Assembly: GCA_963277665.1 (NCBI GenBank)
Contig: OY728120.1
Span: forward strand, 426,876,138-426,940,137
Origin: Viscum album
Taxonomy: Eukaryota; Streptophyta; Magnoliopsida; Santalales; Viscaceae
Reading direction: 5' to 3'
DNA: 64,000 nucleotides
Shown here: positions 35,345 to 48,324 of the stretch, in pieces
How the letters are laid out: each line of letters opens with the position of its first letter
How positions within the stretch are numbered: position 1 is the first letter of the stretch
Position numbers and translations under genes: made by a program
The notes under the pieces: generated by a model
Seen by the model: only the letters and a program-made list of their open reading frames with translations
Databases searched by the model: none
Told to the model about the DNA's origin: nothing

Positions 35345-36046
35345 GATGTTGAGTTGGAATTTTACTTCCTTGTTATAGGAATATACCACTTTTATGTGGT
35401 CCTAGGAATGTATTGGATGACATTATTCAAGAATAGTATAAATTTCTACCATCAGTAGGTGACTTTTATGGTCCCCAATGGGAGCATGTTGGTTTTTTAT
35501 GGTGAATGGGATCTACTATCAAGTCGATCTGGACCTCCACCTCTATTTTTGGGAAGCCTTTCATATCATGTATTTTTTATAATGTTTTAGGATAATGAGA
35601 AGGGATATGATATTGGTTTTTCTATTGTATCAGATAGGTTCTCATAGGTATTATGAGAAGACATTTCAAGTTTATCACTAGAAAATAATATGGGGTTTAC
35701 CATTGATTTGGAACAAGGAACACAAATGATATCTCCTCCATCATATCATATGTCCTATATTGAGTTAAGGGAGTTAATGATATATCAGGATGATTTGGAA
35801 TCCAAAGGGTTCATTTTCCTGATCATCTCACCTTGGGCCGCTCCCTTGCACTTTTCTAAGAAGGATGATGGATCTCTCTAGTTTTGCATCGATTATCAGA
35901 TGTTGAATAGGGTATACATTAAGAATAAATACATATTTAACTATATGAATGATCTAATTGATTATCTCAATTGGGGAAATGTGTTTTTCCAAAATTGACC
36001 TATGATCTAGGTATCATTAGGTTAGAGTAGGATAAGTCAAAATTCC
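35345..36046 (+). pseudogene. Gypsy protease end and RT N-terminal half, interrupted by insertion
   Basis: Protease C-terminal part: FYFLVIGIYHFYVVLGMYWM (35354-35420) is the D(V/I)VLGMDWL signature, followed by VTFMVPNG. RT starts at about 35690: DLEQGTQMISPPSYHMSYIE, then GFIFLIISPWAAPLHFSKKD (35802) and the CIDYQMLN region (35885), followed by IKNKY. The frame breaks off at 36046, where a TGTAAGAACCCG terminus begins. The rest of the same RT resumes at 55304. It is a relic with several stops even without the insertion. Confidence 0.85.
36042..36046. other. Left target-site duplication of solo LTR
   Basis: ATTCC abuts the TGTAAG terminus; the partner ATTCA is at 55304-55308. The RT reading order resumes across it. 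Confidence 0.6.
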
Positions 36047-36159
36047 TGTAAGAACCCGATTTTTTAGAACGAGTCAAAATCAAGATCCTGTTTGAACTTT
36101 TGACTTATTCTTGAGAAATATAGTAAAATATAGGATATTCAAGAATTTTCAAAACTAAT

Positions 36160-36420
36160 CACCGTGTACAATAGAGTACACGCAGTGTATGGGTTGGGCG
36201 AGCACCGTCTGTGTGCCGCTGAGTACATGTCGTGTGATGACCGTGTAGGAATTTCTTACTACACAGCGTGTAGTGATCGACACCCCGTGTACCCATGACC
36301 ATATGGGGGACATAAATGTTGTGTAGGTCTGGTGGTCGGGTAGAATCTTTTAACCAAGTACACACTGTGTCCTCCTTGGACACGCCGGGTAGTCTAGCCA
36401 TGAATGAGGGACGTACATGG
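36160..36420. repeat. Short (C/G)TGTAC-type repeats in the solo LTR
   Basis: Eight or more copies of a 7-9 bp core, (A/C)C(C/G)GTGTA or its complement, occur in 260 bp (CCGTGTAC, CAGTGTAT, TCGTGTGA, CCGTGTAG, GCGTGTAG, CCCGTGTAC). Several contain CpG. The position near one LTR end suggests a U3-type regulatory cluster; this is inference. Confidence 0.5.
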
Positions 36421-36707
36421 CATGTGGGTAAGTCGGCAATGAAGAGAAGAAAAACTAAGTAAATGTTGTGTACTCATGTTGGCAGGTTTTGGAAAGAAAG
36501 TCTGAAAAATTTCAGCCATAATATGAATAGTAAAATGATACACATCGTGTTGTTTAAGTACAATCCATGTATTTTCTTTTTTCTCTAAAATGGGTAATAT
36601 CCTTGTATTAAAGAAGAACCCAGACCCATCGATGAGATTAAGCGTGGAGAGCCGTCTGGAGCTCATTTTTTCTCTCATCCCTTTGTCTGAGACCCGATCC
36701 AAACACT

Positions 36708-36712
36708 GTTGG
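36708..36712. other. Target-site duplication GTTGG, left
   Basis: GTTGG directly precedes the TGTAACGCC terminus; an identical GTTGG follows the other outer end at 53254-53258. It is a perfect 5 bp duplication around the entire three-LTR array. Confidence 0.9.
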
Positions 36713-39700
36713 TGTAACGCCCCGACCCCAGTTACCCAGAGTCGGTGCATTATTACGTAGCATTGGCATGATCAAAAAGATCAATTCTCGAAAGACCAAT
36801 TAGTTTAGTATCCTTGATACACTAGATAAATTCCTATGTTTTACATTATATCATAAAGTAATACAAAACTACAACACCATATTGTCTTCATATCCCCGCA
36901 TACTATCCCTGTAGGTCATTCATAATATACTTCATCACATCCTGGAAAAATTAAAAGATTGAAAGGGGTGAGATCAGATGCTCAGTAAGGATAACAATAT
37001 AGAGGAAGCTTTCATAAATAAACATAAACATTTAAGAGAATGTATAACAAAAACAAAAGCCTTTTAAACTTGAACTTCAACATAATATGGAAAATGTAAA
37101 ATGAGATAATTCCATTTACTTATTCACATGGATATTCTACTGGTCGAATAACCACATAAATTATCAATAACCACTTTCATAATGATGGAATGCATAATGC
37201 CAGACTATCATAACCACGTAGCCAAGGCCTCGTGCCAAAACTACAAATAATATTTTGTCAAGGCCTCATTCCAAGACACTAGTTTTTCTCATGAGACATG
37301 CCGATGCATTTTTAAAACATACTTACTTTTAAAATTGCTCAAATATACTCCAGTGTTTTTATAAAAACATTATTCAAGCTTCTGAAAAGAAAATAACTAA
37401 TTCTGAGACTGCTCGACTAATTACAGGCCATGATGGGTCCACGCCCAATCCCTTCCTGTGTACCACACTCGAGAGTCGGGTTTTCTGAAAAGACTTTTAA
37501 GATTGCGATAAATATGTATACATTTGCACTGGATTTTCATATATTTGAGAGAAATATATCTTTTTTGAAATCAATTAAAAATCACATAATAATAAAAGAA
37601 AACCATTTGAATAAACGTAAACGTCAAAGGGGTTTATACAACGTATAAAAGAAAGTTGTGTATAAAACAAAATATGCCTCAGTGAAAGGAGATTGAGATG
37701 AAGTCGCTTAGAAAGATCATTTTTTAAAATAAAATAGATCTATTATTAGTATTCACTATAAATAAACATAATGAAATTACAAATACATGATAGGACATAA
37801 TAATATCACGACATAATTTAAAAGTATGAGATTAACCCAAAGAATGGAAATTGGGTTAGAAAGTTCCCTTACAAAGATCAATTTTTTAAATAAAATAGAT
37901 CTATTATGTGTATTCACTATAAGTACACATAAAGAAAGTACAAATACAAGATAGGACATAATAATATCATGACATAATTTGAAAGTATGAGATTAATCCA
38001 AAGAATGGAAATTGGGTTAAGAAGTTCCCTTAAAAAGATCATATTTTAAATAAAATAGATCTATTATGTGTATTCAATATATGTACACATAAAGAAAGTA
38101 AAAATAAAAGATAGGACATAATAATATCATGACAGAATTTGAAAGTAGGAGATTAACCCAAAGAATGGAAATTGGGTTAAGAAGTTCCCGTACATCGTGT
38201 CTGACTTGACTCGATCGTTCTTTAACCTCATGAATAATAAACTAGAGTTAATTTATATTTTCTTAAGAACCTTTTACATGTTCATTATTCAGTTTATATC
38301 ACTTATTACCATTTTATGATCATTATGTAATTATTTATGTTAATAACGGTCATTTTGTCGATCTTTGATACTTGAGTCAAAAATAAACTTCTTATAATTA
38401 CAAGTTGTTCATGTGGTAAAATATCCATTATATCTAGAATTATATTCATGATGTAGATATCATATATATCATATATATCCAGTATATACATGCATTTATA
38501 ATATTACGTAACATTTGGAGGTAAGAAATGAAATGCATCGTTTATGGAGACGGTAAGTCGTACGTACGCATGAACACTACTTTCATTTCTATTTCATATT
38601 TAATGGAATGAAATTATAATTATATAAAGGTATAATATAATTCCAGTATAATATAATGTATAATACCATTTACTTTATCCTTTATAAATCCCACATATGA
38701 CATTAACGATTCAAATCACTTTGAGGGGGTGGTAGTCCGCACTTCCTAAAATGAGGATATCGGGTTTACCCATAATGGAAACCATAAAGGTATTCCATAA
38801 ATGAAAAATAAAGAAGCTTAAGTAAAACATAAAAATATTATATACCAAATATAAATATAGAGACATCTTAATGTCCACCTTTGAAGGTGTTATATGAGTG
38901 TTGAACAATCATCGTTTCGTGAGGCAGAAATTCGCCATCCACAGAAATAGTATGTTATTTAACCATTAGATGTAGGTGTGTGTATTTGTAGATCAAATAC
39001 TTATTATAAAAACATCCTAGTATATTTAGGATAATGTTTTTGTTACAAAATAAATGAATAAAAATAGTTTAGGGGGTTAGAGAATCAAAATAAAACATAA
39101 TAACACAATAGAAAACACTACCTTTAAAACGGGTAACTCTTTTGTATTTGAGCTCAAAGGCTTCCTTGGGAAAAAATCTGCCCAAAGTGAGGATTCTAGG
39201 AGTAAGAGTTGGATGTGGAGAGACAAAATGGGCTGGGTTTGTCTGAGCCAAAGGCTTGAGAGGTGTGGGTAAGGTGGTAGAGGTGGGGGACTTTTATAAG
39301 AGGAGAGGAGGGGAACTCTTGGAAAGAAATAAAAGGTTACTTTATTATAAACTTCTTTTCGGATTTAAAATGTCCCAAAATTATATATTTCGAGGATAAG
39401 GTAATAATAGTTCTAAATCCAACCATATAATAGGTTTTTTAAATGTGTAGTTCTTTTATTTAACATTATATTTGTAGTTTATTTAAATCGTTAAATAATG
39501 AGGTAATCACTGCATCATCATGGTGTCATAAATAATTTAATTTCTTTAAGGTCTAAAAATTATAAAAAAAATATCATGATGTAGTAAATATGTTTTTATT
39601 TCCAATTAATATTTATAGTAGAAATGTTACCTTATATAACCCCATGTAATAATTATTTTAGTAAAACAACTCATGTTTGTGACAATTTTATTTTTACTTT

Positions 39701-40660
39701 AGATAAAAAGTTATTATTTTCATTTTCTTACCCAAGTGGATCCATGGGGTCCCCAAGTTGACCCATGGATTGTCTTGGTCGGAAATGACTTATCAAATAA
39801 GTGTAGGACAAGTTTATGGGTATTTTTGTATTTTTATAATATCATTTTTACCTTAAATTTCCCTAATTATCTTTAATCGTGATTAATTAAACTTAAAAGT
39901 TACTATTCACCAAAAAAATTATTTTAATCCCATTGAACCACATTTTACTTCCTAATGACAACCATGTATGTAAGATTTTTGAAAATCAAATCACAGAAGT
40001 GGTAATGTTTCATTTAAATGAAAAATTAGTTTTTTATCTGCCACTTAGTGGTTTCACTATTAATCAAAAATTGATGTTTTTCAGAAAAATGCCAAAATTT
40101 CACCCTAAGATATAATTGATATTACGAATTCAAAAATGATGTCTATTTTAAAAAATTCCAAACATATATGTTTCATTAATTAATTTTATAATTAATTCCC
40201 GTTGTCACAACAAATAGCGTGTTTTTAAGAAACAATATATATCAAAAGATTGACAATTGTTTATGTCTAATTTCAAAGTGAAATTAATTCTAATGAAAAC
40301 CATTGGATAAAATGGTAAAAATATATTCTAATTATACTTTAAAACCACTCAATAGTATAATTTATCACTATAAATTATTTTTATTAAAAAATCTGTTTTA
40401 AAGAATTTTTCACTATTCATAAAAAATTGGAACTTCTCAGAAAAATACCAATATTTCCACATAGGATAATTTCAAAATTATAAATCCAAAAATGAAGCCC
40501 ATTTTGAAATATGAAATATATCTAATTTCAAAAAGTGGGTATTACTATTAATAATGGCTATTTTGATTGGTCACGGTGTGTTAGAATATCGAATTTGTGT
40601 ACAATGCAAGCTATTGCATTATTGAAAGAGAAGTGTATCGTGGAAGCTCGGGGTGTTACA
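36713..40660 (-). repeat. LTR A (3' LTR of the array)
   Basis: 3948 bp. Plus-strand left end TGTAACGCCCCGACC, right end GGGGTGTTACA, so the termini are TGTAAC/GTTACA inverted. The polypurine tract of the adjoining internal region touches its 5' end at 40661. It has three tandem 160 bp units at about 37701-38186 and an ATATATCATATATATCC stretch at 38460-38485. It contains no real gene; open frames in it are short and shared by all three LTRs only as sequence. Confidence 0.9.
37701..38186. repeat. Three tandem 160 bp units in LTR A
   Basis: Units begin near 37701, 37861 and 38021 with AGTTCCCTTACAAAGATCA-like sequence, contain AAATAGATCTATTA, and end GAATGGAAATTGGGTT. Period is 160 bp. Confidence 0.85.
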
Positions 40661-40674
40661 TTCTCCCCTCCTTC
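40661..40674 (-). other. Polypurine tract, left unit
   Basis: Minus strand GAAGGAGGGGAGAA immediately before the TGTAACACC start of LTR A, the plus-strand primer expected there. Confidence 0.85.
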
Positions 40675-41992
40675 AATAAATTGCGTCTGCGCAATTTGAA
40701 ATTTTTCATTGAAAATAAAAGGTTAAAAATATAAAATACCTTTGTGAAGAACCCACATCGGAAATAAGGTTAATAAAATTTAGCCTTAATAAGAGGGAAA
40801 GAGAAATGAAAAAGCCACCACCAAATTATGATCTCAGTAAGGAGAAAATTGGTGTCAATTAGAGACATATAATTGGAGGAAAACATAAATATTTGTAGAG
40901 AGTTATTGAGGTCATCAATCACAAACAAGTGCAAAATTGAGGTCCTCAAAGCCTTGAATCTATGTTGATCTAAAATATTATCAGTTCAACAAGACATAAG
41001 GTATTAGGATAACACATTTTTTGTTTTAATATCCCTTTAATAAAGCTTAAGAATTAATTTATTCATAGCATAAGAGATAGGTATATATATATTTATGCTT
41101 GACAAGTAGAGTTTCAAACTTGAACTAATTTCTACCACAAACTCATCTTTCACTCAACAAGATAATAGAACTCAAAAATATTATATTTATCCTAATCCTA
41201 AAAGGTTCAAAATATTAACACATACCATTTAGATTAAGAAAACTATTTTGTAATAACCAGGGACTTCCTATCGGCTAGTGGTAGGAAATAAAGGCATGTC
41301 GCACTATGGTTGTGGGTTCGATTCCTAAAGCTTTGTCCGAAGCGACGGGTTATACCCCAACCTACAGGTTGTCCTTTTCCTAAAACTATAGTATTATAAT
41401 ATTAGAAATGTTTTATCCTTAAACAATACTATCCAAGGTTTGACTTAATCCATTCCAACCTTTATAGTTATCCAAAATACTTCTGTCCAACTCACAGTCC
41501 AAATTTTATAAGGAAGGTAAACATAATGAAGATCCTTTTTTCCGCGTAACAACTTGTGAACATCTTCATCATGTATTATTTTAAAACACTGAAACATCCT
41601 GAATTACCATAAATACTTGCTGATTACATTCATGATCCCTTATTACATATAGAATACTAGATATACTCCTTCTATCAAAAAATTTATACAAATCATTAAT
41701 CAGTTTCGAGGAAGTTAATAATATCCAATATAATATATCCCAATAAATCATGTATTATTCCAAAATCACTATCTCGGTATCAGAACCATATTATGGTTTA
41801 TCTTTCTCTCAACCATATATTTTCCAAATATTTAACCTACTATGGAGTCACTTTTCTTGGTTCCTCACAATATCAAGTCCTTGATGAAATAGTACTGCAG
41901 TACAATCCTTATATACTCCATTATTATTATAACCAGTACATCATTGATACAACACTCAAATGTCAAAATTATTTAATAACAACATAAGAACT
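40675..41992. other. Non-coding internal DNA of left unit (outside gag)
   Basis: About 1.3 kb between polypurine tract and gag, where pol would lie in an autonomous element. Both strands are full of stops and no RT or integrase motif is seen. It contains the tRNA-like segment. The equivalent stretch of the right unit is 46971-48324. Confidence 0.7.
41265..41345 (+). other. tRNA-like segment (box A and box B), left unit
   Basis: TCGGCTAGTGG (41271) resembles a tRNA D-arm/box A, and GGTTCGATTCC (41315-41325) is a perfect box B, about 35 nt apart, within the gag-only element's non-coding part. The following CCGAAGCGACGGGTTATACCCC resembles the tail of plant tRNA-derived SINEs. A full cloverleaf is not evident, so this is a candidate SINE head or internal Pol III promoter and not a tRNA gene. 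Confidence 0.5.
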
Positions 41993-42511
41993 CTAATCCT
42001 TCCTCCTCATCTGTGTTAGTATCATAATATGATTATTATCTAATAACATCATTTGGGGAACACTCTGATGATTTGGACAACGGTTTGCATAGTGTCTCCA
42101 CTCCTTGCAGATGAAGCATTGTACATTTGAAACCTTTTTCTTACCCTTGTACTCATGCACTTGGTGGACTTTTTCTCCATACTTATAACAATATTCCATT
42201 CCCATCAGGAAAGTTACAAGGTGTTTCTTCCCACAGTTATCACATATTGGAAAATTATTCTTTTCCATCATCCCTTTATCCATCATTATCTCTTCCATCC
42301 TTTTCTTCTATTTCTTCCCTTCAAATCCATAAGACTCAGAGAATACATTACTTATCTTATTAACACATGATATTATTTCTTCATATGTTGAGAACACATG
42401 GGAGACTATTTCCCTTCTAAATTTTGGCTTAATACTGTGAAATATATGATCCTTCTTACTCTTTGGATCATACGTATTGATGGAGTTCACATTTTTTATA
42501 CTGGGTGCCAT
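41993..42511 (-). pseudogene. gag with zinc knuckles, left unit
   Basis: The nucleocapsid end of a chromovirus-type gag. From ATG 42511: MAPS, then a short alpha-helical stretch (FRREIVSHVFSTYEEIISCV), a Lys/Met/Glu-rich linker and PICDNCGKKH (a Cys-x2-Cys-x3-His pre-knuckle typical of Del/Tekay-type gag). A first knuckle follows with lost cysteines (CYKYGEKVHQVHEY), then an intact second one, CFICKEWRHYANRC (CX2CX4HX4C, near 42080-42120). One TAG at about 42305 splits it; the right unit has GAG there. Most of the usual gag capsid domain is missing, so this is a short gag, about 170 codons. Role in packaging is inferred from the family. Confidence 0.8.
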
Positions 42512-42995
42512 TTCATTATAATGGCATAAACAAGGTTAGTTTATAAATTGCAATGAATAATTCCAAACATGTCAAATACTTAATGTAAATTGAACGGTTT
42601 ATGGATATAATCCATAATCATAAAAAATGTTTTCTTTGAGGAAGTATATACTCATAAACCCTTCATAATATCTTGTAAAAAATAAGTATTATCCTAAGCA
42701 TATCCCTCGGGAGTGTCATAACCAAGAGTGCAGCAAGGCCCGTTGTCGTGCACCAGTTCTCGTTCGATTCTAGCTCAAAGCGGTGTGTTCGGGTTTTACC
42801 CCTAGGTACATCTGTGCCAGAGCCGCCTCTACCAGCTCGTATCTAGACAGGGATGTATTGCTCAGAAAATTCACAAAATCTCTATAATACCAAAATTCTA
42901 GGAAGTTCTTCTATACTAATCCTGAAGGTTTATCTTAGGTCTATGTTTCTAATCGAAGTTTATCTAAAATATCTTCCAAGGTTAGTACTAAACTT

Positions 42996-43007
42996 CCTCT
43001 GATACCA
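42996..43007 (-). other. Initiator tRNA-Met primer site, left unit
   Basis: Minus strand TGGTATCAGAGG, the standard plant complement to the initiator-Met tRNA 3' end, 2 nt inside LTR B. Confidence 0.85.
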
Positions 43008-43009
43008 AA

Positions 43010-46000
43010 TATAATTCCCCGAACCCAGTTACCCAGAGTCGGTGCATTATTACGTAGCATTGGCATGATCACAAAGATCAATTCTCGAAAGACCGATTAG
43101 TTTAGTAGCCTTGAAACACTAGATACATTCCTAAGTTTTACATTAAATCATAAAGTAATACAAAACTACAACAACATCTTGTCTTCATATCCCCTCATAC
43201 TATCCCTGCAGGTCATTCATAATATACTTCTTCACATCCTAGAAAAATTAAAACATTGAAAGGGGTGAGCTCAGATGTTCAGTAAGGATAACAATATAGC
43301 GAAAGCATTCATAAATAGAAACAAATATTTAAGATAATATATAACTAAAACAAAAACTTTTTAAACATTAACTTAAACATATTATGGAAAATTTAAAATG
43401 AGATAATACCATTTACTTATTCACATGGATATTCTCCTGGTCAAATAACCAGATGAAATATCAGTAACCACTTTCATAATGATGGAATGCATTATGAAAG
43501 AATATCATAACCATGTATCCAAGGCCTCATGCCAAGACTACAAATAATATTTTGTCAAGGCCTCATGCCAAGACACTAGTTTGTCTCATGAGACCTGCCG
43601 ATTCATTTTTTAGAAGATACTTACGTTTAAAATTGCTCAAATATACTCCAGTGTTTTTCTTAAAACATTATGAAAGCTCCTAAAAACAAATTAACTAATT
43701 CTGAGACTGCTCGACTAATCACAGGCCATGATGGGCCAATGCCCAATCCCTTCCTATATACCACACTCCAGAGTAAGGTTTTCTGAAAACATTTTTATGC
43801 TTGCATTAAATACATATATATTTGCACTAGATTTTCATATATTTGAGAGAAATATATATTTTTATAAATCATTTAAAAATCACATAATTATAAAAGAAAA
43901 CCTTTTGAATAAACGTAAAAGTCAAAGGGGTTTATACAACATATAAAAGAAAGTTGTGTATAAAATAAAATATGCCTCAATGAAAGGAGATTGAGACGAA
44001 TTCCCTTACAAAGATCATTTTTTAAAGTAAAATAGATCTATTATGTGTATTCACTATAAGTACACATAAAAAAATTACAAATACATGATAGGACATAATA
44101 ATATCATGACATAATTTGAAAGTATGAGATTAACCCAAAGAATGGAAATTGGGTTAAGAAGATCCCTTACAAAGATAAATTTTTAAATAAAATAGATCTA
44201 TTATTTTTATTCACTATAAGTACACATAAAGAAAGTACAAATACAAGATTGGACATAATAATATCATGACATAATTTGAAAGTAGGAGATTAACCCAAAG
44301 AATGGAAATTGGGTTAAGAAGTTCCCTTACAAAGATCATTTTTTAAATAAAATAGATCTATTATGTGTATTCACTATAAGTACACATAAAGAAATTACAA
44401 ATACAAGATAGGACATAATAATATCATGACATAATTTGAAAGTTGGAGGTTAACCCAAAGAATGAAAATTGGGTTAAGAAGTTCCCTTACCTCGTGTCCG
44501 ACTTGACTCGATCGTTCATTAACCTCCTGAATAATAAACACGAGTTAATTTCTATTTTATTAAGAACCTTTTCCATGTTCATTATTCCTTTTAGATCACT
44601 TATTACCATGTTATGAACATTATGTAATTATTTAAGGTAATAACGGTCATTTTGTCGATCTTTGATACTTGAGTCAAAAATAAACTTCTTATAATTACAA
44701 GTTGTTGATGTGGTGAAATATCCATTAAATCCAGAATTATATTCATGATGTAGATATCATATATATCATATATATCCAGTATATACATTCCTTTATAATA
44801 TTACAAAACAATTAGAGGTGAGAAATGAAATGCACCTTTTAGGGAGACGGTAAGCCGTATGTACACATGAATGCTACTTTCATTTCTATTTCGTATTTAA
44901 TGGAATGAAATTATAATTATATAGAGGTATAATATAATTCCAGTATAATAATTTGTATAATACTATTTACTCCATCCTTTATACATCCCACCTATGGAAT
45001 TAATGATTCAAATCACTTTGAGGGGGCGGTAGTCTGCACTTCCTAAAATGAAGATATCGCGTTTACCCATAATGGAAACCATAAAGGTATTCCATAAATG
45101 AAAAATACATAATATTAAGTAAAACATAAACATATTATATATAATATATAAATATAGTGACATCTTAATGGCCACCTTTGAAGGTGTTATATGAGTGTTG
45201 AACAATCATCGTTTTGTGAGACAGATATTCGCCATCCACAGAAAGAGTATGTTATTTAACTATTAGATTTAGGTGTTTGAAAGTGTAGCTCGAATCCTTA
45301 TTATACCAACATCCTAGTATATTGAGGATACTGGTGTTGTTACAAAAGAAATGAATAAAAAGAGTTTAGTGGGTTGGAGAAGAAAAATAAAACATAAGAA
45401 CACAAGAGAAAACACTACCTTTAAAGTGGGTAACTCTTTTTGATTTGAGCTCAAAGGCTTCCTTGGGATGACTTCTGCCCAAAGTGAGGCTTCTAGGAGT
45501 AATAGTGGGATGTGGAGAGAAACAATGGGTACGGTTTGGCAGGGAAAAAGGATTGAGATGTGTGGGTAAGGTGGTAGAGGTGGGGTCCTTTTATAAGAGG
45601 AGAGGAGGGGCACTTTTGGAAAGTTATAAAAGGTTACATTATTATAAAATGCATTTTGAATTTAAAAGACCCAAAAATTATATATTTCGAGGATAAGGTG
45701 AAGATATTTCTAAATGCACCCATCAAACATGTTTTTGACATGTGTAGGTCTTAGAGTTTACATTATCTTTTTAGTTTATTTAAATCGTTAAATAATGAGG
45801 TAATCGCTGCATCATCATGGTGTCATAAATAATTTAATTTATTTAATGTCTAAAAATTATAAAACAAATATCATGATGTAGGAAATATTTTTTTCTTTAA
45901 AATAAATCTTTATAGTAGAAATTTTACCTTATATAACCCCATCTAATAATTGTTTTAGTAAAACAACTCATGTTTGTGACAATATTATTTTTACTTTAAA

Positions 46001-46956
46001 TAAAAAGTTATTATTGTCATTTTCTTATCCAAGTGACTCCATGGGGTCCCCAAGTTGACCCATGGATTGTCTCGGTCGGCCATGACTCATAAAATAAGGT
46101 TAGGACAAGTGTAAGGGTATTTTCATATTTTTATAATATCATTTTTACCTTAAATTTCACTAATTACCTTTAATCGTGATTAATTAAACATAAAAGTTAC
46201 TATTCACCAAAAAAATTATTTTAATCCCATTGAACCATATTTTTCTTCCTTATGACAACCATGTATGTCGGATTTTTGAAAATCAAATCACAGAAGTTGT
46301 AATGTTTCATTTAAACGAAAAATCAGTTTTTAACTACCACTTAGTGGTTTCACTATTAATCAAAAATTGAAGTTTTTCAGAACAATGCCCAAATTTCACC
46401 CTAAGATATAATTGATATTCCGAATTCAAAAATGATGCTGATTTTACAAAATTACAAACATATAAGTTACATTAATTAATTTTATAATTAATTCCTGTTG
46501 TCACAACAAATAGCGTGTTTTTAAGAAACAATATATATCAAATGATTGTTAATTGTTTCTGTCAAATTTCAAAGTGAAATTAATTCTAATGAACACAATT
46601 GGATAAAATGGTCAAAATAAATTCTAATTATACGTTAAAACAACTCAATAGTATAATTTATCACTATAAATTATTTTTATTAAAAAATTTGTTTTAATAA
46701 TTTTTCACTATTCATAAAAAAATGGAAGTTCTCAAAAAAATACCAAAAATTCATCTTAGGATAATTTCGATATTCTGAATCCAAAAATGAAGTCCATTTT
46801 GAAATATAAAATATATCTTATTTCAAAAAGTGGGTATTAATATTCATAATGGCTATTTTGATTGGTTGTGGTGTGTAAGAATCTCGAATTTGCGTACAAT
46901 GCAAGCTATTGCATTATTGAAAGAGAAGCGTATCGTGGAAGCTCCGGGTGTTACAT
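43010..46956 (-). repeat. LTR B (shared middle LTR)
   Basis: 3947 bp. It serves as 5' LTR of the left unit and 3' LTR of the right unit. The primer-site end is mutated (TATAATTCCCC where LTR C has TGTAACACCCC). The other end is intact (CCGGGTGTTACA) and followed by a polypurine tract. Same internal landmarks as A and C at the same offsets. Confidence 0.9.
43999..44485. repeat. Three tandem 160 bp units in LTR B
   Basis: Same unit, copy number and offset as in LTR A, so the triplication predates the array. Confidence 0.85.
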
Positions 46957-46970
46957 GATCCCCTACTTCA
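46957..46970 (-). other. Polypurine tract, right unit
   Basis: Minus strand GAAGTAGGGGATCA immediately before LTR B; the same tract as in the left unit with pyrimidine changes that would weaken it. Confidence 0.75.
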
Positions 46971-47558
46971 ATAAATTGCGTCCTCGCAATTTGAAATTTT
47001 TCTTTGAAAATGAAAGGTTGAAAATATAAAATACCTTTGTGAAGAACCCACATCGGAAATAAGGTTAATAAAATTTAGACATAATAAGAGGGAAAGTGAA
47101 ATGAAAAATTCACCACAAAATTACGATCTCGATAAGGAGAACATTGGTGGAAATTAGAGACATATAATTGGAGGAAAAACGTAAATATTTGTAGGGAGTG
47201 ATTGAGGTCATCAATCACAATCAAGTGTAAAATTGAGGGCCTCAAATCCTCCAATCTATTTTGATTTAAAATATTATCAGTTCAACAAGACATAAGGTAT
47301 TAGGATAACACATTTTTGTTTTAATATCCCTTTATTAATGTTTAAGAATTAATTTATTCATATAATAAGAGATAGGTATCTATATATTTATGCTTGACAA
47401 GTAGAGTTTCAACCTTCAACTAATTTCTACCAAAAACTCATCTTTCACTCAAAAAGATAATAGACTAAAAAATATTATATTTATCCTAATCGTACATGGT
47501 TAAAAATATTAACACATACCATTTAGATTAGGAAAACTATTTTCTAATAACCAGGGTC

Positions 47559-47640
47559 TTCCTGTAAGCTAGTGGTAGGTAATAAAGGCCAGTCACACTA
47601 TGGTTGTGGGTTCAATTCCTACAGCTTTGTCCGACGGGAT
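47559..47640 (+). other. tRNA-like segment (box A and box B), right unit
   Basis: Counterpart of 41265-41345. AGCTAGTGGTAGG is followed by GGTTCAATTCC (47609-47619). Here the T-arm can pair (TGTGG with CTACA around the TTCAATT loop), which supports a tRNA origin for the segment. Confidence 0.5.
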
Positions 47641-48324
47641 GGGTTATCCCCTAACCTACAGGTTTTCCTTTCCCTAAAACTATAGTATTATAATATTAGA
47701 AATGTTTTAACATTAAACAATACTATCCAAGGTTCAACTTAATCCATTCCAACCTTTATAGTTATCCCAAATACTTCTGTCCAACTGACAGTCCAAATTT
47801 TATAAGGAAGGTAAACTTAATGAAGATCCTTTTTTCTGCGTAACAACATGTGAACACCTTCATCATGTATTCTCTTAAAACACTGAAACATCCTGAATTA
47901 CCATAAATCCTTGTTGATTATATTCATTATCCCTTATTCCTTATAGAATACTAGATATACTCCTTTTATCCAAAAATGTATACAAATCATTAATCAGTTT
48001 CAAGGAAGTTAAGAATATCCAATATAATTTATCCAAATAAATCATGTATTATTCAAAAATCACTATCACAGTATCAGAATCATATTATGGTTTATCTTTC
48101 TCTCAACCATATATTTTCCAAAAATTTAACCTGCTATGCAGTCACTTTTCTTGGTTCCACACAATCTCAAGTCCTTGATAAAATAGTACTGCAGTACAAT
48201 CCTTATATAATCCATAATTATTATAACCAGTACATCATTGATACAACACTCAAATGACAAAATTATTTAATAACAACATAAGAACTCTAGTCATTCCTCC
48301 TCATCTGTGGTAGTATCATAACTT

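Noticed and set aside
37690..38190. CRISPR-like array (regularly spaced repeats)
   Set aside because: Direct tandem 160 bp units without repeat-spacer structure, shared by all three LTRs; a plant LTR-internal tandem repeat.
38460..38485. Telomere- or centromere-type satellite
   Set aside because: Only a short AT-rich ATATATC repeat within each LTR; no telomeric TTTAGGG arrays or long satellites are present in the window.
41265..41345. A functional tRNA gene
   Set aside because: Box A and box B are present but the acceptor and anticodon stems do not form convincingly, and the same degenerate module is repeated in the second unit; kept only as a tRNA-like module.
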